The translations under genes and the position numbers were made by a program. A stretch of DNA of 64,000 nt. It comes from Mangifera indica. Taxonomy: Eukaryota; Streptophyta; Magnoliopsida; Sapindales; Anacardiaceae. Under the pieces are notes generated by a model. It was given only the letters and a program-made list of their open reading frames with translations, was not told the origin of the DNA and ran no database searches. The DNA lies in the NCBI RefSeq assembly GCF_011075055.1, contig NC_058149.1:13770449-13834448 (forward strand), written 5' to 3'. This document shows, piece after piece, positions 48,041 through 61,400 of the stretch. Within the stretch, counting starts at the first letter, position 1; every line of letters begins with the position of its first letter.

Positions 48041-49329
48041 TTTTCTTTTTTCCAATGATCGACCACCGGAGCTCAATTAAGAGAGAATAGCTTAACGAAT
48101 TTCTAAGTACGTGAGAGATGTTTTGTGTTTTGTTGTGTGTGTCTTAGGGTTTGTAAATTTTGAATTGAAGAACAAAATACAAAAATTATTTATTTATTTA
48201 TTTATTTTTCAGTTGAGTGATTTTTAATTTTATTAATACGTGGGATTTAAGTTTAATCTCAACCAGAAAAAGGTTGGGTGCGTAGTGCGCACCCCCAGTC
48301 ACATCCAAAATATTCACTCGCACTACGCACCCCCAGTCACATCCAAAATATTCACTCGCATATAGGCGCGTGCAATCCTATAATATTTATTAATTTGATT
48401 AAAACATAATTAATTAATATGATAATATAATTAATTAAAGATTACACATTCATTTGGATTTATTATTTTTTAATATGCCTTAAAAAGGGTTATTATTTTT
48501 TATATTGACTTAAATAAGGAATACTTTTTTGGTTGAAAGACTTTTTCACCTTTATCAGAAAATTATTATGGAAATTGGGAAAGGACAACAAAATAAAATA
48601 AATAAATAGAATTGAAAATGATATAGATAATATTCCATCTCTTGTATCATACTACAAGGCTTATAATTGAACAAAATATCTTTGAATTTTAGGCATACAA
48701 TTACCAAGCTAAATAAAAGCACTTAATTTTTTGACAGGCATAGGATGGGCTAGGTTCAAATAGTACAAGTTTGAGATAGTTCATCAATCACAAATTGATC
48801 TTTTTATTTAAATTGATCATGAATTAGGATTCATTCGAAGTTGACCCAAATCAAATTTAATCCTAAATGTGTCTCATTGAGATTCAAGACCTGTGAACAG
48901 TCAATTACATTCAAGAAACTTCATCCTGTTACACTAACGATTGTGCTAACTAATGTCTGTTTCTTCCCTTTTAGGCTGTTATTGTTTGTCTAAAGTTGCC
49001 ATAGACAAAGCTGCCAGCAAAATGAATATAGATTTAGTAGCTACTCATGAAATTAATACAACTTCAGATTCTATTTTGTATCTATTTGATCACGAAGCTA
49101 CTCCAATAGCCTTTTTTTTTTATATCCTAAACCCAAGCCTTTCAAACCCCACCCGGCCTCAACCATAAGGGCCATGGCTCAGCTATAAGGGCTAGCAAAG
49201 TTATAAGCTAGCTATTCAAACTCATCAAATTTAGACATTTATAAGCTGGTTATCTGAACTCATCAACCCTGCAAAAATTGATAACTTGTGAGCGGCTTCA
49301 CATGGAAACATCAGGCCTTAAAAAGAATA
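48041..49329. other. Intergenic region upstream of the Agenet/ENT gene
   Basis: 48041-48170 is probably 5' UTR and promoter of the minus-strand gene. A (TATT)n run lies near 48187-48210 and a 38-bp tandem duplication at 48288-48360. 48400-49290 is AT-rich; short protein-like words near 48950-49170 do not form a gene. Confidence 0.5.
48288..48360. repeat. 38-bp tandem duplication
   Basis: Two adjacent copies begin CGCACCCCCAGTCACATCC and continue AAAATATTCACTCGCA, at 48288 and 48326, with no visible mismatch over about 34 bp. The sequence just before copy 1 (GGTGCGTAGTGCGCACC) is partly its inverse complement, so the site could form a small hairpin. Confidence 0.9.
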
Positions 49330-51986
49330 TCAGGATGGCTGCGCAAACAGATACTGGAGTAAGGGAGCGACCACTGCTATGCTTAAACCGTTTCCCAGCA
49401 ATGCATATCTGCAGTGACAAGAAATTGATCTGATCAAACTTAATGAAGACAAAAAAAACTACTAATAAGATAATCTGTAGAAATTTATAACATGATGCAG
49501 CAGACTTATGTGTCACAAGGGGGAAACAATGTACAGTAAACGATTGCATACCGTTGTCTAAGGCTTATGTGCTGTGGGAACTGAAAATACTCTGGGAAAG
49601 AGTGCAAATTTGCAACCTATTTATCAAAATAATGAAGCATTGTAAATTAATAAATTAACAGATATCAAGCACTTGTGAACAATAAGACACAAAGCAACTC
49701 TTCACACCTCCCTGGGGGTAAAATATCTAAGGCATTGCTCCTTCAGAGAAGTTGGTTTTCCCCTCTCTGGCTGCATATCAATCAAATTGTAAATATAAAG
49801 ATCACAAAAAGATACTGTTGTAAAATACAGAGCTCCACAAAAACTACATCAAACAAAAGATTGATTTGAGCAATTTTTTCAGAGACAATATGGCACTGCA
49901 TAGAACATCAGAAATTTGACCAAAAGGACAAATAGACTTGAGTTACTATTTTGCAACCTGAGCTAAATTCAATCAGATCTGTTTAGCTAGGTAAATAAGC
50001 ATGCAACAAAAACATAATCTGACATTCACGGATATTGGAACAAGTGATATGTATAAAACAAATGTATTATCCAGTACATAGCAGGTTGACTCCTAGAACC
50101 AACTTTAAGCAGAGAACTCTGTGAATGACTGCATGTTTGAAATTAAATCTTACCTGGATAGTTGCCAAAAGGGAACCAGTACCTTTGACGTATCGATAAT
50201 AGCTCTTTGTAAAACAACAACATCTTTTCGATTCTGGATAGACAATGTCTAAACTCTGTTGAGGATTTTTCTAGAGATACAAAATCAATTTACAATTAAA
50301 AGGAAGAATACTTATGATAATAGAAGTATGATTTCACTGTACAAGGATACCCATAGCACTTCCCCACCTTTCTATCAAGCTTGGTGGAACAAGATATTGG
50401 TCCATAGACTCATGCTCATTTGCTTCACCAATTTTCTCTGAAGCTCCAAAACTATCTGTAGTAATACTGTTAGTTGCCAAGAAATCAGTTTCTGTATTTA
50501 TTTGGTGGCTTGGTTTTTTGAATTCAAGAAAACTCTCTACAGGGTCACAAGATTGGAGCAACTTATCCCAGCTCTCATCAGATTCAACATGTTTGTTGAT
50601 CACAGCAATGTCATCATGCCCAAGCAATGGGCCTGGAGACCACAGGAGCTGGCTATTAAAGTGTTGGCACTTAAAGGAGAAAGGTTTTCTCTTTGCCTGC
50701 AAAGTAAATTAAAATAAGTCACTATAATGCATAATATCTTTTCTTCACAATACGAGACAAAATAATTACTATCTTCACTTATATCTGCCATCTGCAAAAT
50801 CATAATAATATATAGACACCCATCAAGTGTGAAGAACCATAGCTTCTTAGTGAACTTTATGAAAAATCTGTTTTAAAAGCCAGTTGTGGTCATCCTCCAC
50901 AAAATTACCCTCATGCTATAATGATGATGGGATGTATCCTACAAACACTTAACAGAAACACCGCCGACCCAAATGATAATTCATAAAACTTATTTCCAAC
51001 AAACAGCATTATATAGACAAGAGATAATTATATATGAATATAAAAATTATGGAAAAAAGATAATGACAAATAAAATAGGCAGCTAAAAGATCCAAGTAAA
51101 ATGGAGGAGGCTACCAGACAAAAATAACGTGGCCTGGAATATGGCACACCAAACTGTAGTGGGCTCAAGATAAACTCCTGCGTTACATATTCAGACTTGC
51201 CCAATATCTCAATCATTTTTGCGTGAGTGTCTGATGTCTGTAACCAACCAAAAAGTAATAAATAAATAAATAAACAAGCTTCAAATTCTAATAGTACAAT
51301 TTTGTTAGTATGATAAGCTGATGTTTCATGGACAGACCTCAAATCCAACGACATTTTCCATAAATAACAGAACAGGAGGTTGTGAAAGTAGTGGCATAAG
51401 TTCAAGAAGTTTGAGAAACGAAGATGCTCTGGCATCACCAGATTGCTTTTGGAGCCCTGATAAACATAATTTTCACCAATCAATAATATATATAATATAG
51501 GTAACACAAGGAGTATATGGAGAGAAGAATTTTGACCTTGTCGAGTGTAGGGTTGGCAAGGAGGAGAAAGAAGCCATGCTTCAGCCTTATAGCCGTCCAG
51601 CTCAGTTGCAGTGAGGCTCTGAATATTACCCTATATGATCAATAAGAAAAATTTATACAAAATGAACATAGAAAACATTCAAAATGAAATTAAGTAAGTG
51701 AAAAAAATAAAAAAATGAAAAAACCTGATAAGGACGGTGACCAAAGTTGTGCTGATAAACATCATTGGCTTTGTCGTTGATGTCAAATGCCTCAACTACT
51801 TCTGCGTTCACGCCGGCTTTGATTAACGAATACCTCTAACAACAGCGCAAGTGATTAGCGAGTGAATGAAGAAAATGGTAAGGTCTAGGGTTAGGGTTTA
51901 GAACGGAATACCATTCCACCTATTCCACTGTAGAATTCGAGTACCCTCCATGGTTCATCTTCGTTTTTCCACAAATCTTTTTCCAT
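49330..51986 (-). CDS. DNMT2: DNMT2 / TRDMT1 tRNA (cytosine-5) methyltransferase
   Basis: S-adenosylmethionine-dependent methyltransferase of the DNA-methyltransferase fold that methylates C38 of tRNA-Asp. Minus-strand exons: 51986-51912, 51835-51725, 51630-51537, 51456-51338, 51237-51115, 50696-50351, 50248-50154, 49770-49708, 49616-49552, 49408-49330; 1170 nt, 389 aa. Motif I is [15 protein letters not shown]; motif [15 protein letters not shown] contains the catalytic Cys; motif VI is [11 protein letters not shown]; motif VIII is [14 protein letters not shown]. Near the C-terminus are [25 protein letters not shown] and the final [19 protein letters not shown]. There is no N-terminal regulatory region, as expected for DNMT2. 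All signature residues are intact and every exon junction keeps the frame, so it should be functional. Confidence 0.95.
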
Positions 51987-52783
51987 TCGACCTCTCGTGA
52001 TCTCTTCGATCTTCACCGGCTCTCCATCTCTTAGTAGGGTTTAGGGCTAAACTGTAAATAACAGACACTCTGCTTTTACGGTGTCGTTTTCTTCCATAGA
52101 AGAATCTTTAGCCTAACACAGCTATTAAAAGACCTGTTTGCCCTCTTCCCCTAAACTTCGAGAGAATCAAGACTGATATACTTGCTGTAACTTGCATCCT
52201 AGCTAATGCATGCTCATGCTAGAATATGGCATGTTCTACAGTTAGGATTATAAGCTTGTTAGGAAGATAACAATTCTAGACTCTGTATTTCTCATCATCA
52301 CGTATTAAAGGCAATGAGAATTCGACATTAAACTTTGATATCCATCAATAACTCTGGGAGAAATCGAGAGAAGGATGAAGCTCATCTTGTCCTAAACCTT
52401 GAGTGTATACTCACTCGTTTCCATTATAGACTGATGACATGAAAGGATGTCAAGCTTTCAGATTACGTTCTTTTGGTGAGGTTTGTCTAATTATAATTTA
52501 TAAGAACAATAACACCATAGAAGAAGGGATACAACTGTTAGCAACAAGAAATCATCTTCACGTTTTCAGTTGAACAGAACCAGTGTAGTTGCCAAACTTC
52601 TGCATACATTTTTGGAGAAGTAAATGACAAACGACCTTAGCATAATTAACATCACATCGCAGTAATAGTTTGAAGGGGAAAAATCAGCTCTTTTGTTCCC
52701 AAAACCCCTTTGTATGAACAATTTCTTCAAACTCCATTCTGGTAAAAAAACAATGTCAAATAACTTTTGGAATTGTTATCATT
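51987..52783. other. Intergenic: DNMT2 upstream DNA
   Basis: It includes the DNMT2 5' UTR and promoter. The rest has no recognisable gene and no clear repeat, up to the gene-fragment patch that follows. Confidence 0.5.
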
Positions 52784-53076
52784 CATCTAAATCCTATATT
52801 CTCCCATTTTACATCCCTTTGCATGAACTTGAGGGAAGTCAGAAGATGGTATTTTATCAAGTGACACCATCTCTGATAAGGTCTATAATATATCATCAAT
52901 TTTAGCTCCTCCTTTCGATGGAGGATTCTCTAAAAATATACGATTTCATAGTAGTGTAATGATAACCATAACACTTCCCCTGCATAGATTTCTATTCATT
53001 TGCTTCGGCAGTTTTCTCTGAATCTCCGAAACTATCTGTGGCAACATTGTTAGTTGGCAAGAGTTCAGTTTCTGGT
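52784..53076 (-). pseudogene. Chimeric patch of gene-like fragments: K+ channel 3' end joined to DNMT2 exon 6
   Basis: 52784-52830 and 52865-52917 match the AKT-like gene's 3' flank and KHA exon in order: CCTATATTCTCCC and ACATCCCTTTG (as at about 21275-21310), then TCTCTGATAAGGTCTAT, TCATCAATTT and AGCTCCTCCTTT (as at 21519-21560), with the DNA between deleted. Directly next, 52921-53076 matches DNMT2 intron 6 and exon 6 (50262-50498): GAGGATT, ACACTTCCCC, TCATTTGCTTC, TTTTCTCTGAA, AAACTATCTGT, TTGTTAGTTG, TCAGTTTCTG. Both pieces keep the source orientation but have indels, so neither encodes protein. 53080-53290 (minus-strand words GTFPLQVGVLTFLNGNLNIK) may be a third captured fragment of unknown origin. 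Confidence 0.65.
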
Positions 53077-53089
53077 CCCAAGAAGGATA

Positions 53090-54420
53090 TGGGCTCCTCT
53101 CAAAGCCAACCATCCAACCGGAGCCTAATCCTCCTCTGGAAGTCACACGGGAAGATGTTGCTATGATTGTTGATCTTAATGTTCAGATTGCCATTAAGAA
53201 AGGTTAAGACTCCAACTTGTAATGGAAAGGTACCTAAAGACACCCAAGGTGTTAGCGCACGGTTCAAGATTGACAGAAACAAGGGTGATTGTTGACCTAG
53301 TCTACAGGCGTATTGGCCTGGCCCCTAAAAATATGCATGGCCCGCGGCCTCGCCATTGCCTTTGGGCTGGGCAGAGCATGTCAAGGTCAGTGGTTAAGAC
53401 CCACAAAGACATGGTCTCGGACCTCGCTATCCCAACAGTTGACACCACCAACAAGGCCCACTAAAAAGCTGGCCTTGACAATTAAAAATTTGAAAAAAAC
53501 GAAATTTTATAAGAAATTTGTGGGTTAAAATTAAACTTCGCTAAAAAAAATTGTCACTTGTTGTCAGCCTCTATTAGGAATTACATCAAATGGACCTAAA
53601 AAAATGTCTTTTGTTTATGAAAACTTATCAAAGGGAAGTGAAAGTCTGTAAGTTACATTGAAGACTAAGTTTACTTCTAAATATTATCAAATCATCGAGA
53701 AATTTAGTGACATAAAAGAGTAAAACATAATTTATAAATACTCTATAGAAATGTAAAAGCAAAATATAGAAGCATTGCTTGAGAAGTTCGTGAGCTAATC
53801 TAAATGATAGGACTAGTCAAGCCATATGAAGTTATACAATTATATCAAATTTGCCATCAATCACATCCAATATGATGAATGAAGCACATTAGAATTGACA
53901 AGAACTATAAAAAATGAGGTTAAGAATGGATCAATTATCTTGTCTTATATAACATCCAAGTTCAAAGAAATTGATATCCTCACAAAAAGCATGGCTAAAA
54001 TTGGGATTTAACTTATATAATTTTTTCATTAAAAATTTGTGGAAGATTAAGAAAATTTATTAATGATTTTATAATAATATTTATGTATTAACAAAATGGG
54101 ATATTAATGATGAACGATTCAAAATCTGATTTAATGATTTTGAATAAAAGGAATAATTATTGTTTAAGTAATATAAAGATCTAGAATTTCACTATAAATA
54201 CCTTTATATGACAAATAATTATTAAAACCAGACTGAATTATTTTATTGTATTTATGTTCATATATATTATACAAGTATCCAACGGAGGACACATCCGTGA
54301 TTTTGAGAGAATAAAAGGGTGATTGAGAGAATATGTATTAAAATTTGAGGACACATGGATAACTTCCCTAGCGAGCAGAAGCAGCCAGGCTCATTTTAAA
54401 GGGCGATTAGGTTTGGTTCT
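53090..54420. other. Repeat-derived stretch upstream of CYP95
   Basis: 53090-53470 is GC-richer (GGCCTGGCCCC, GGGCTGGGC words) and unidentified. 53860-54090 has weak Copia-like coding traces, listed separately. 54100-54350 is AT-rich and probably leads into the CYP95 promoter. Confidence 0.4.
53860..54090 (+). mobile_element. Possible Ty1/Copia remnant (RNase H end)
   Basis: Broken frames give KHIRIDKNYKK around 53886 and, one shift later, SKFKEIDILTKSMAK around 53960. In order and spacing these resemble the KHIEV...D.LTK end of Copia polyproteins, followed by KLGI and an AT-rich stretch where an LTR would be expected. Heavily decayed and short, so tentative. Confidence 0.35.
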
Positions 54421-55472
54421 CGAAAGCTTTTTGTTCTTTTTTCGTACCGTTGCATTATTTTTGTGGCTCTGCATTTCTCAGGTGAAATTCTAGGGTTTAT
54501 TGCTCCCTTTTCCTTCAATACGAATAAATTAATTTTTTTCATTTCGTTTTTTGTTATTTCGTTTTCTCGACCACTAATGTGATTCGTAGTCAAATTTATT
54601 TTATTCTGCTCAAATTATTGTTGAATTTGTTTGTATATGCTTGGTTATAGATTATATGTAATTAATTATTTCTCAGCTCAGTTGCTGTTGAATCATGTTT
54701 AGTTTCATATTAGGGTTTTGTAGGAATCTTGCTAGGGTTTATTGTTCTAGTTGATTCGGCCTGTTTAATGTTGTTAATGCGTACGTTTTCTAGTTTTCTG
54801 ATAATTTAATTGGGTGGAATCAGTTCAATGGTCATTGGTTAGCTTGAGGGAAGTTAATATTCTCTTGCTTTTTAATATAGCTTTCATTCCACTATTTCTG
54901 TTCATAAGTGTCACAGGGGAATTGTAAAGCTAGGGGTTTAGATCTGTGGTTGTTCTAGATATTTTTCTGGTTGCTCAATTGACTTATTGCTGTCTTCTAA
55001 TGTTTGGACATATGATTTCTCTGATGACAAGCTGTGAATATATTATTTTGTAAGCTTTTCTACAGATAGCTGTTAGCTACCAGCACTGATTTGATGCCTT
55101 GACATGTTAACTGAGATATGTTTCTTGTCAATTAGATCCTAGATTTTTTTTGGCCACAAAAGTTGGTTGTGTATTTGTCGACTGGAGTTCACTCTGTAAT
55201 GTCTACCAGTGTGAAGTGCAAAGTTTTTGAGAGTTAACTCTCTCTAGAAATGACTTCATTTTTTATCCTGAAATATTTAATTGCTGTTTCCAAAAAGCTG
55301 AAGTGCAAAGTGCTTGTTTTACCTTAGTTTTGTTCATTATCTCAGTATAGTTGATTTAGTTTTATGAATTCCCTGAATATAATCAGATGAACTGGCTTGA
55401 ACCGGGTTCTCATTGATTTTTTCAGATAGATCATTGTTAAGCTAGCTTGATTTTTGATATTGGAAAGCCTAG
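54421..55472 (+). promoter_or_regulatory. CYP95 5' leader with a probable 5' UTR intron
   Basis: GCATTTCTCAG|GTGAAA at 54481/54482 is a good donor and ATTTTTTCAG at 55425 a good acceptor, 47 bp before the start codon. This implies a 944-bp leader intron, T-rich as plant introns are. No ORF of note lies within it. Confidence 0.5.
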
Positions 55473-58400
55473 ATGGCAAAGAAGAAGAATCCGCTGGTTT
55501 TTATGGACGTTTCAATTGATGGTGATCCTGTAGAAAGAATGGTTTTTGAGGTATTATTAATCTTGGACTCAGCATCTTTGCAATCCAATCGATGTATTTT
55601 TTTTTTTAATTGTGAATTGTTGCTTGCTGGTGGTTAGTATGTTTTTTTATTATTCCCCCCTCCCCATCCAAACTTTTTCTGTGTGAATTAACTAATGGTT
55701 TCCCTTGATCATACAGCTGTTTGCTGATGTTGCTCCTAAGACTGCAGAAAATTTTCGAGCACTTTGTACAGGTAATACACATGTATAGGTTCTTTTTTGG
55801 TGCATGTTTTTCTATAGTGCTCCTCTTTTTTATATTGTAGCATTACCTTTTGATACTTCTGGTCTAATTTCAATCATTTTATTGTTTTGTTGAGACATTT
55901 ATATTTTTGAACTATCATTGCATTGTCAGGGGAAAAGGGAATTGGTCCAAAAACTGGGAAACCACTGTGCTATAAGGGGTCCTTTTTTCATCGCATCATT
56001 AAAGGTTCCATGGCTGAGGTTTGTTGTTTAATCTTATTTAGTTGATTTAGCTTTTAACGAATTCAAAATGTTTTATTCCCATGTTTTGTTGAACATGGCT
56101 TAGAAGTGGTCTGTTGTACAGTCAGCTACTTTAGTCCGTTACTATTGTTTATGCTGTAGGAGACAGGGCTGATGGTCACAACTGCTTTTCTTGTGATATA
56201 GTTTTAAGGTTGTACTTATTAAGCTGTCTATATTGAAAATTTACTGAGGTTAACCTCATCTAACGCCTTTTTGTTAACTTCAATTGTTTTATTTTGCTTA
56301 TTGGTTCACTAACAGCTTGTCTTCATTTGCAGGGTGGTGATTTTGTGAAACGAGATGGTATGTATTCTTCACATAAACATTTCATTTGTGTATTTTTATA
56401 GATTTTAGTTTTGTTCATTCATGGCATTAATGTTAGATGTAATTTGTATAGTTTTTTTTAATGTAATTTTGGGTTAAGGGTAAATTCTGATGTTGAACTC
56501 TTAAAAGGCTAATAATAAAGTTCTAAAGTTAGGGGCTGTAAATTCATAAAGGAAGTGTAGTGTTAAATATGTAATTGCCTAAAAAGCTGACCAGTGTATT
56601 TTGTGGTGGAATATTGAATCTGTTGGATTGATTGTTTCCAAAAGTGAGCTGAATTATCTGATTATAGTGGCAGCTTTCTGGTATGCTTAAACTAAAGATG
56701 GTCTGATGATTGAATTTTCTTTCTTCAATAATTTTCTGCCACTGCTGTTGGATATTGTCTTTATGGGAAATTGCCATGCCTGAGTACAATACAGCCCTTT
56801 GGTGGTTAAATCTCCTGCTAGTTCTGTTTGCTTTTATAGTCAGTACCATCAATAGTGGCTGTGGAGTTATTTTAATTCTGAGTTCTTGTATGAACTATTG
56901 GCCACTGAGCAATCATGAACTAATGACCACATAGAGGGGAAATTTGAGCAGAATGCAGGGTTGTTAGATGAACCATTGTTGTTTGGTATGATGCCATCAT
57001 AAAGTAATATATTGAGAATGTAGGGAGTTTGTCCTTCTGTCTAGGTAATGCTGTCCTGATTAGAAGTAATTTTTCTTTGTCATAATCATCTGAGAACTGA
57101 CTTGATGTTCTACCAGTACTTGAGAGATCCGGATTCCAGATAATATATTGACTAGCATAGCAAGCATAATTAAGAATTTATGTGGGATAATGCAGCCATG
57201 GTTTATTTTTTGAATATTATTTTTGATTGGCTGAACAATTTCATTCGATTTTGCAGGGACTAGTGGTGAAAGCATTTTTCATGGAAACTTTCCAGGTGAG
57301 AATGTTTTCTTGGCCTATAAGTTTAATACCATCAATCGGGATGTCTGAATAGTGGGAACTTTCAATTGAGTAAATAATTCTTTTAGAAAAATATATTTAT
57401 GTATACTTATATTGTGAAATTTAAGAGTTTCCCATGTACTCTTAGAATAATGCATCATTTGTATTATACTAATTGATGTGAGGATTTGTAACTTATTTTT
57501 TGTGAATACTAGTTTATCTGAGTGGTTCCTGATTATGTATGACAAGCAGGTTGTGAAACGTTTGTTTGACTTGCCTCATTGCAAGGTGCTTCTAAATTGC
57601 CTTCTTTTGGATGCTACTACATGCTTGGATATTATGTTATAGAATTAACTTAAATCAGGCATTTAATGTTAAATTTATATCTATTTGTCAAGTGATTTAC
57701 TACTGTGGTTTTGATTCTTAAATTACTAATTTAAAGCCATTTACAGTTCAGTTGAATCTAAAATCTTTTAATCCTGAGTGTATCAAACAATCGAACTAGT
57801 TCATTTTAAATGTATGAAAGTTGTATCTGATATGCTCTTAAAATTTGTAAATATCCCTTTACAAGTATTATTGAGATGCTACTATAGTGGTTATATTTAT
57901 GGTTTAGACAAATAAGTCTCTTGAATATCTGATGACCGTGATGTAATTTCAGATGAGTCACCCAGGCTAAAACATGATGGACCTGGTCTCTTGTCTATGT
58001 CTGTTGCTGACCGTGACTCATTAGGATCTCATTTTATCATCACCTTTAAGGCTAATCATAATCTTGACAGGTATGTTAATTTAACCATGCAGATTTAAGC
58101 TCAACAGTTTCTATTTATAAAATAACTTCTCTATCTTCTAATTTTTTTTTTTTATATGATAATTCAATGAATTTTCATTTAATTAGCTTGGGATCTTTGT
58201 CATTTATTAACAGGAAATATGTAGTCTTTGGGGAGCTTGTGCAGGGGAAAGAGGTATTGAAAAAAATTGAAAATGCTGGTGATGAAGAAGGGAGGCCAAC
58301 TGTGACAGTGAAGATAATCAATTGTGGTGAATTTGGTGATGGTATGAAATTATTCTTACCTCTTTGTTGGATATCTCTTTTTCTTTTTGAGTTTTAATTA

Positions 58401-61400
58401 TATGATGTATTCATTTGGTTGTTCCTAAATGTAGATCAAAGGAAAGGAAACAAACCGAAGATGGTGAAGGCTGCTTCCTTGGATGATAGCAATGATGAAC
58501 TGAGGAGGAAGGGAAAGAATAAAAAATACTCTAACAAGAGGAAGAAGCGGAGAAGATACTATTCCTCTGATTCAGAGAGTTCCTCAGACTCAGAGATGGA
58601 TTCGTCTGATTCTGATAGCGATTCTGATTCATATTTGTCCTCCTCGTCTGACATTAGTTCTTCAAGTGATGACAAGCGTAAAAAAAGAAAGAGATCTTCT
58701 AAACGGGACAAAAATAGACGTGGAAAACGAAGGGATAGACGGCATGACAAGAAGCGGAAGAGGCGTGATAGGAGATCCAAGCGCAGATCAAGGAGGTTGT
58801 ATGGACAATATCTTTATATCTTGAATTTGATTATCTGATTGTTAATTATTACAATCCTATCATGATTTGGCTATAAATTTTCTGGGCATATGTTTAGAGG
58901 TCCCTCATTAAGTAGATGCAACCTATGTTTATAGGTGGATACACGTACATTGTGTTTTTCCACCATTGTATATTGGTTGCAGAGAATATCATATGTAACA
59001 GCACGCTATTTCATGCATCACAAGAGGCTCTATTTTATATGAATGGTGTGTGCTCATCCTTGCATATCAGAACGTTGTTTTATGTTATTTTATATTATTT
59101 CTGCTTTGAAGAGGTTTTTTTTTTCTCTTTTATGATCTTGATTTTGAGTTTTCCTGGCTTGCAAAACATTGAGGGTTTTAGAGTGGGATTTTGGATGATA
59201 ATGATCTGTCAACATCAACATGCATTTTCGTGATGTTTTAGCTTGATATTTACTCCCAACTTAATTTGTTATAATTTTGCTGTTTTCATAGATTATGCGC
59301 ATTTTGTTGTCTTTTTCTATGAACAGATATGAGCTATTATTGATGGAAATTAGTCTGAATGACAGATTATCTAACTTGGGTGATTTCTTTGTAGTATATG
59401 CTGAAATGCTCCTCTCTTCTTTTTATTAGGTCATTGGATAGTACTACAGATACTGGAAGTGATAGTAAAAGTTATAGCAGCAGTAAAGATGGTGATCTTG
59501 ATGTTCAAGCTAAAGATAAAAAGCGGAAGGTCCCTACTCAGAAATCTGGTATTTTCCCCAGTTAGCTGGTTGCTGTTAACATTTTTTATATTGACCAGCT
59601 GGTGTTATTAGTCAGTGTAAAAGTTTTCAAATGTTTCTTCTCTCTTATATTTGTGGTTTTAATTTTTTTTCCCCATAGTTCATTTTTCTTCTAAACAAAT
59701 GGTTAAAAATATATATATATATATGATCACATAAACTTGCATGTATCTAGAGGCTTCTAATGGTTTGAAATGTTACACAGTTTGCATTGGAAAGTAGTTG
59801 CATTATTAAAAGCCGTGGCTTGTAATTAAGACATTAAGCCATTCATTTGACATTTGAATGCCTCCCAATTTTTAATTTATTGACAATGTTCTGTTTTGTG
59901 CAATATTCTGCAGTTGGTAATAGGTCTGCTTTACCTGTGGAAAAGGAAGCTGCTTCCCTCCGGCAGCAAAAGAGGGAGGATGACATGTTTGAAAAGGAGG
60001 GTGAAGAAACTCTCAAGGAAAATGGGGAACAGCAGAGCAATGGCATTGGAGCAGATGTTAAATCTGACAGAAGTACGGATAGACAACCTGATGTGGTAGA
60101 TGATCACCCAGGAAAATCTAGGTCTACTCTCCATACTTCTCACCCAGTTATTCTTTGTGTTTACTGATTCTTCCCAATCCAGTATTTTATTTAAAGTTGA
60201 TGAGCAGGAGCCGAAGCATGAGTCCTAGGAGGACCATGAGTAAGAGTATTAGTCCCAGGAGGAGTCTGAGCAGGAGTCGTAGTATGGGTAGGACTCCCAG
60301 TGTGAGTAGAAGCCCACCTCAGCTGAGAAGAAGTATCAGCAGAAGTCCTCTTCGAAGCAGCAACAGTAGTAGCCCACCTAGAAGCAACGGTAGAAGCCCA
60401 TTGAGGAGCAGAAAAGAAAGGAGCATCAGTGAGAGCCCAGTGAGAGTTCGCTCTCGGAGAAGCTTGAGTCAGAGCCCTGTGAGGTCCCTATCCCGAAGAA
60501 CTAAAAGCAGGAGCCCTCAGAGGACATCATTGCGAAATTCAATTAGCAAAAGCCCCATAAGAGTTTCTAAAAGAAGCATAAGCAGAAGCCCAGTTCGATC
60601 CTCTTGGAGAAGTGTAAGTAGAAGCCCAATTCGATCTTCTCAGAGAAGCATTAGCAGGAGCCCAGTTCGATCCTCTCAGAGAAACATTAGCAGGAGCCCA
60701 GTTCGATCCTCTCGGAGAAGCATAAGCAGAAGCCCAGTTCGATCCTTTCGGAGAAGCATAAGCAGAAGCCCAGTTCGATTTTCTCGAAGAAGCATAAGCA
60801 GAAGTTCAGGCAGGGCTGCTTCCCGGAGAAGTATTAGTCGAAGCCCAATTAAAACTCCAAGCAGGACTAATCGTCGCACTTACTCTAGAAGCCCTAGTCC
60901 TGTACGTAGGGCAAGGTCTCCCTCTGATCGAAGAAGTTTGTCCAGGAGTGTTTCCCCTGAGGGCTCGCCCAAGCGCATCAGAAGGGGTAGAGGTTTCAGT
61001 CAACGTTATTCGTATGCTCGACGATATCGAACCCCTTCACCTGATCGTTCTCCAGTCAGGTCTTACCGTTATGGTGGTAGAAGTGACCGCGGCAGGTTAG
61101 TGTTCCTCAAATTTATGTTCAAATATATAATCTGTCTCCTTCCATGGATTTGGTGTGGGCCTGAGCTTTTTCAATGATTAGTTCATTAATGATGCTATTT
61201 ATGGGAGTGCTGATTAAGCTGCCTGAATGGTTTCTCTCCTAGGTATTCAAGTTACAGAAGGTACTCACCTAGGCGATTTAGAAGTCCTCCAAGAGGAAGA
61301 ACTCCACCCAGGTACCTGCTGCTATTATATTTACCTTCCTATTTGCTTTTATTGTAGTCCAACTATTATTTAAGCTACTTTCTTTTACTTGCTGTTTATG

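Noticed and set aside
48953..49168. 71-residue plus-strand ORF upstream of the DNMT2 3' end
   Set aside because: No family resemblance and it is flanked by AT-rich repeat-like DNA; chance ORF.
53313..53528. GC-richer ORF near the gene-fragment patch
   Set aside because: Basic, low-information translation with no recognisable family; more likely part of a degenerate repeat than a gene.
58916..59233. 105-residue ORF in the CYP95 region
   Set aside because: It lies wholly within the intron between exons 58435-58795 and 59430-59548 and has no conserved motif.
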